From Phoronis australis (Eukaryota; Phoronida; Phoronidae): a stretch of 64,000 nucleotides of DNA. This document shows positions 59,861 through 64,000 of this stretch, one piece after another (position 1 is the stretch's first letter; every line of letters begins with the position of its first letter). The notes under the pieces were generated by a model. That model was not told the origin of the DNA. It made no database searches and saw only the letters and a program-made list of their open reading frames with translations. Where the stretch lies: positions 65,783-129,782 of the forward strand of contig NMRA01000277.1 of assembly GCA_002633005.1 (NCBI GenBank), in the 5' to 3' direction. A program made the position numbers and the translations under genes.

Positions 59861-60715
59861 TCTTCTGGGTGTTTCCGGAGTCGCACCTTCAAAACAGCTA
59901 ACCAGCCCGAAAAACAAGAACCCCGACCTTTAAAACAAGAACCCCAATCTTAAAACAAGAACCCAGGGGATCGGACAGGAAACCCGAACAACTTTTTGCG
60001 TTTTCCGAGACGATGTCAATAACCTCAAACTTTGAGTTAAAACATCTTCAAGTTCTTTCCGGTTGTTCTCTGCATTTGACTGTGAAAATTTCCAGTGATA
60101 AAACTTATCTTTTATGATATTGATTTTGTTATTTGATTTTTATTGGTAAAACTCGTGCAACTTGTCGTCGGGGCGAATTTGAAAATAATCTTAAGTCTCA
60201 ACACAACTTGTTATCTTGGTGAATATTTATAGTTAATTTCAGATTATTCAACAGTTTCTTAAAAATATTATTTCGACTTTCGAGTGTCATTGTTGATTAA
60301 TTCCCTAAAATGTCTCTACATTTGGTCGTATTTTAGGGTTTTTCGATTTACTTGGTTCCGGCACAATTTCCGGATTTTGAAACCACGATAGTTATTCATT
60401 CAAAAAACCTGCACCGTCACCAATTCCACCGTTCTTGCCCTCAAACAAGTTTAGTTGAACTCCTCGATCATTAAAACGGATTTTGGAATCGGAATTTCTA
60501 TACTCAACGCATTCCTTGTGACAGAAAGAGCGGGAGTGGTGTTTCGGTCCCCAGGTATCCTCGATTCCGATCCCCCGGGTTCCTGTTTTGAAGGTCTGGG
60601 TTCATGTTTTCCGGGCTGGCTAGCTGTTGAAAGTGCAGGAATCTGTTTCCGACTCCGGGATATCTGTTTTACATCCGGGGTTCCAGTTTCAATGGAGCAT
60701 CTTGGGCTTGTTCAG
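59861..60715. mobile_element. About 0.85-kb foldback element with internally repeated arms
   Basis: The left arm (about 59872-59985), with CAGCTAACCAGCCCG and repeated AAAACAAGAACCCC, is mirrored at about 60560-60660 by the complement of CAGCTAGCCAGCCCGG and AAAACAGGAACCCGGGGGAT. The left arm has three short tandem AACAAGAACCC units, while the right arm has about two. The 570-bp middle is AT-rich and unique. A 117-codon plus-strand frame over the right arm is an artefact of the repeat. Confidence 0.65.
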
Positions 60716-62736
60716 AAGATTATAATTTTGTTACGGCACGTCCACATGAGTATATTTCTCCCATTGGAAATTGCCTGGTTGATTCGATTGTTGCACAGTC
60801 CTCGGTGACATTCATTCCTTAGTAGCATTTGTAAGCGGCTATCCTCTTTTCACGACGTGCCTAATGCAGTAATCAGGACCATATTGGTCACTCTCTTTGC
60901 AAGCAATATTTTAATCTGGGCCTGTCCTTCCCAATGTCAAGTGTGTTTTTATAAATAATATTTTCCACAAGGGTTGCTGTTTCCGTGATTTGTTTCAGAG
61001 CAAAACAATTCTCTGTTTTAACAGAAAATTCTGTTCTAGCTAAAGTACCTAATGCAAACAAGTCCAACTGCTGGAAACGTTAATAAGTCGTTATCGGCGA
61101 TAAAAATAATTATCTGAGAACAGTTTCAAAGGCCTTACAGTACTAGCTCTGAAGCTTCAGTGTGTGAACACTTCACGATAATGTTTATCATTTTGGCAAT
61201 ATAGGCATCCAGTTTCAACTGATCCATGTATCTGCTGGATTTTTCACATTGCAAAAAATCACTGAGCGTATGCAAGACGAGTTCCCGACGTACGCCATAC
61301 CACCGTTGTTCAGGTCAGCTGTTTACAGACACCTTGCGGTGAAATGTTTTCTTCTGTGGAGATTTTTTTCTGCGGAGAAAAGTGACTATTTTTCTTAGCA
61401 ACTTCGATATAAAAGTAAACTGTGTTTTGTTTTCAATGTCGTCTTTGGGTCACTGCTGAGAGCGGTAACGCGTAACTTCGCGGTCAATCACTGTTAACAC
61501 GAGTTACAGTCACGTGACTGTGTGGGAAAGGCCTTCAGTGTGGATTCAAACAGTCATACAGTATGCTGACTGAGCTAAATCTCACTCGATAAAATGGCAG
61601 AGTAATTTTAGCGTATTTAACCAATAGAGTCACCAACAACTGCATGTAATAACGCCAAAAAGCACAACGGATTGCCTGTTTTACAGCTCTTGTCGATCCT
61701 GGTTACTTCAAAAAAACTATCCAATCCAATAATCACTCCAAAAGGCGTTTTTCGACCGAATAAACGATAATGGCCCTGTTAGTCGGCTGTTTTTCTCAAT
61801 TGCGTTGTAGTTCACCTGGGAAGATTACCTCTTCTAAAACAAGGGACCCTTTACCTTACCATCCTGATGCTCAGTCCTTAGCCTAATTGTGAAGCTAATT
61901 TTTAGAATTTTAATATATCTCCTACATTTTGAAGTGTTTTGAAAAAACTCATGTAGTCTTAAATCTGTGCTGCTGTTTTCAAGAACGAGTACTGCTTCTG
62001 GGCTAAAATGTATCAGAACTTTGAAAACGTACCCAGTAGTCTGAGGTTGTTCAGAATTTGCACGCTCTGAACACGAGCAAACTCATATTTGTATATTTAT
62101 AAACCATGGGATGTAGCGGACACTCATGGTAGTTATTTCATATATTCATTATTAATTAAATGTTTTTGATTTACAGGCAATTAAACGCCCAACGATTTTC
62201 ATCAAGTACTACCCAAAAGACAAAAATAACTTTGGCAGATTTGATTTTGTCTTGACATTTCTTGTATGCAACCTCATTAAAGCATAGCTGTTGTGATAGG
62301 TTTTGACGGGCATGATGAATCTAATTCTTAAGTAATATCTTCTCGCTTGGACATTGCATGCACATGAGTAGCAATTAAGCTTTCAGAGAATTGTTTTTAA
62401 AAAACATATGTAATCACAATTTCCTGTTAGTGCGTTGATCAAACCCAGTACTTCTAATGAAAACCACGGACGTGTCACAGCCATACACATTAAGTGGATA
62501 TTTTGCAGTCAATGGTATTACAACTGCTGCTTTGATTCTCCCACTTTTGGGTAACTTGGAGTTCGGGTGGTGTAAACGGAGACGTGCCTGCCCAAAAATG
62601 CATGCATTCGGTGTTTAGTGGGTTCCGGAGATTCAAGACACTTCGCTATGGAACGGAACCAATAAATTCTATCCCAGAATTCAACATTCTAACCTCACTG
62701 TATTGTATCCAATGACAACTCAATCGCAGTCTCTCA
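60716..62736. other. No gene seen apart from a tRNA-like fragment
   Basis: Ordinary AT-rich sequence except for the tRNA-like stretch at 61541-61590. Confidence 0.5.
61541..61590 (-). repeat. Degenerate tRNA-like sequence
   Basis: The minus strand contains TTAGCTCAGTCAGC, a good A box, and TGTTTGAATCC, a near B box, but only about 13 bases separate them. A tRNA has about 30 or more there, so the anticodon arm is missing. It is a tRNA-derived fragment or a chance match. Confidence 0.35.
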
Positions 62737-62988
62737 TTGGTTCGTAGAAGAGAACTCGAAGCACCACGCGAATTTCTATTTCTTAGTTTCGGCGAAACTA
62801 CTAACGAAGTTCAAACCCAGCAACACTGTTTTCTGCTGTTAGTGGAAGTGAAAAAGGGAACAAAGAATGGATGGAAAGTGTACCGTGGAGTGAACTATGG
62901 TGAAGCGTATGGAAGGAGAGGTGTTCGTATAACTTATTTAGAGCTCTACGTCGCCCGTCTCACCTGGCTGAAAACAAAAATCAAATAA
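62737..62988 (+). other. Unassigned 83-codon open frame
   Basis: The frame reads smoothly, with a charged composition (for example GTKNGWKVYRGVNYGEAYGR), and ends in TAA at 62988. It abuts an 85-codon frame on the opposite strand (62981-63238). Neither resembles a family I know. A single exon is possible but no strong splice sites are evident. Confidence 0.15.
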
Positions 62989-63605
62989 GACCCTTTGCTC
63001 CCTTGAAATCAGCTCCATGATATTCCTTACGGCGATAGAATTCCAACTCCGTTATCAACTCAAGTCCCAGGTAATGCGCACATGCCCCATTATCGAATTC
63101 GCTTATGGCCAACCCGAATAAACTGGGAAGCGTTTTCTCGAGTAGCTGATGGTTTCGGGGTTGGTAACGGAAATAGAACTCTGTCATGGTAGAGAATATT
63201 ATGAGACAGATTTTATTTAGTGCCAGTTTGCTAAACATGGTCGCGAAAATATTTTTTTATCCGCCACAGGTCAAGGCATCTTGGGAAAACTGATTTTTTA
63301 AAACACGCCAATGCATGAGCGCCTACTAAGTTCGATTGGAATCCATCATATGTTGTATGTAATAAGTCAACTCAACACGAGCAGTAGGAAACACTGTTTA
63401 ACAAGGGTGCCATTCTCCTGTTCAGTAGAAATGTTCAGGAACTGCAGTTTTTGTTACATCGGCCTAACAACTCAGGCATCTGCAGAGGCGTCCGTGTCAC
63501 GGCGTTGACATTTGCTACGTGTTGCAACGATTACACTGATGGACAGCATAGGCCGAAATAGTTTGTTTTCAGGAAAATTCAAACTTAGATGAACCTTTAT
63601 TCGAA

Positions 63606-63870
63606 TATATGGTATACACTGACAATTTTAGTGTACTTGGTATGAAAGATTACAGAAGTCAAATCTGCAAAACTGTCCACACTGGGATTGCTGCTGTTAC
63701 AAAATTACCCACTTTAATGTATTGCACATTGGTAATTTGTGAGCCGTGTGTTTTATTCACATTAGAGGCACATGTAATCATCTCTGTACCTGAGTTAGGA
63801 CAGCACAATTAACAAATCCCGAAAAATCGAAAGACAATATCACTGTATATGTTATTAACTCATGAACCTT
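63606..63870 (+). repeat. Dispersed repeat G, copy 2
   Basis: Aligns with 22676-22960 over about 265 bp in the same orientation. Similarity may continue weakly to the window end (GTTTGTAAATAGCA against GGTTTGGTAATAGCA). Confidence 0.65.
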
Positions 63871-64000
63871 TATAAAGTAGAAATGATGTTTTATAACAAC
63901 GACAGTGGGTTTGTAAATAGCATTATGTTCATGTCAAATTATTTGGTACTAGTCAAATAAAAATGGTGCTGTGTAGGTCTGCGTGTGGCATTACAATGTA

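Noticed and set aside
60455-60808. 117-codon plus-strand open frame
   Set aside because: It covers the right arm of a foldback repeat and has no family resemblance.
1-64000. CRISPR arrays, bacterial operons or prophage
   Set aside because: No regular spaced repeats with unique spacers were seen, and no ribosome-binding-site-led gene clusters. The content is clearly that of an animal nuclear genome.

Overview
The window reads as repeat-rich, gene-poor nuclear DNA of an invertebrate animal, probably marine. The reasons are moderate AT content, no operon-like packing, almost no open frame above about 130 codons apart from N-interrupted ones, abundant tRNA-derived and hairpin-type short elements, many TACATGTA-type words, and remnants of metazoan-style retroelements. 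The species cannot be named from the sequence. No intact host protein gene, rRNA or functional tRNA could be supported, so the window is best described as intergenic or long-intron DNA made of dead transposons. One run of 282 Ns (20174-20455) and three single Ns (5425, 15480, 42952) mark draft-assembly joins.

0-8 kb: a CpG-rich block with two tandem CRE-like sites (2.4-2.7 kb); a dispersed repeat split by about 0.93 kb (3.37-4.76 kb); a nearly perfect 555-bp tandem duplication abutting a single N (4.87-5.98 kb); the best copy of a repeat with a tRNA-like module (5.70-6.07 kb); and a 152-bp inverted-repeat element (7.33-7.49 kb). 8-20.5 kb: a terminal-inverted-repeat element (12.24-12.56 kb); the 3' end of a Penelope-like retroelement whose upstream part is inverted (12.9-13.5 kb); an unsplit copy of the 3.4-kb repeat (13.64-14.07 kb); a minus-strand copy of the tRNA-module family (14.1-14.4 kb); and a gap-containing inverted-repeat element (19.73-20.52 kb).

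20.5-34 kb: a three-unit, roughly 120-bp tandem array carrying RFX X-box-like palindromes (23.7-24.1 kb), a 21-bp minisatellite (25.1 kb), a 206-bp foldback element with TA ends (26.56-26.76 kb), and the main coding remnant of the window, a heavily mutated Ty3/gypsy retrotransposon on the plus strand (about 29.1-32.9 kb). Its gag zinc knuckle, protease, reverse transcriptase, RNase H and integrase pieces lie in the expected order, interrupted by stops and frameshifts.

34-64 kb: microsatellites, foldback elements at 35.6 and 59.9-60.7 kb, a second copy of the 152-bp element (34.2 kb), two opposite-strand fragments that resemble each other and one of which resembles a transposase-like protein family (39.1 and 46.0 kb), a GC-rich block (54.2-55.3 kb), and a second copy of the gap-containing element (55.3-56.0 kb). 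The elements do not form a pathway. Together they record successive insertion, inversion and decay.
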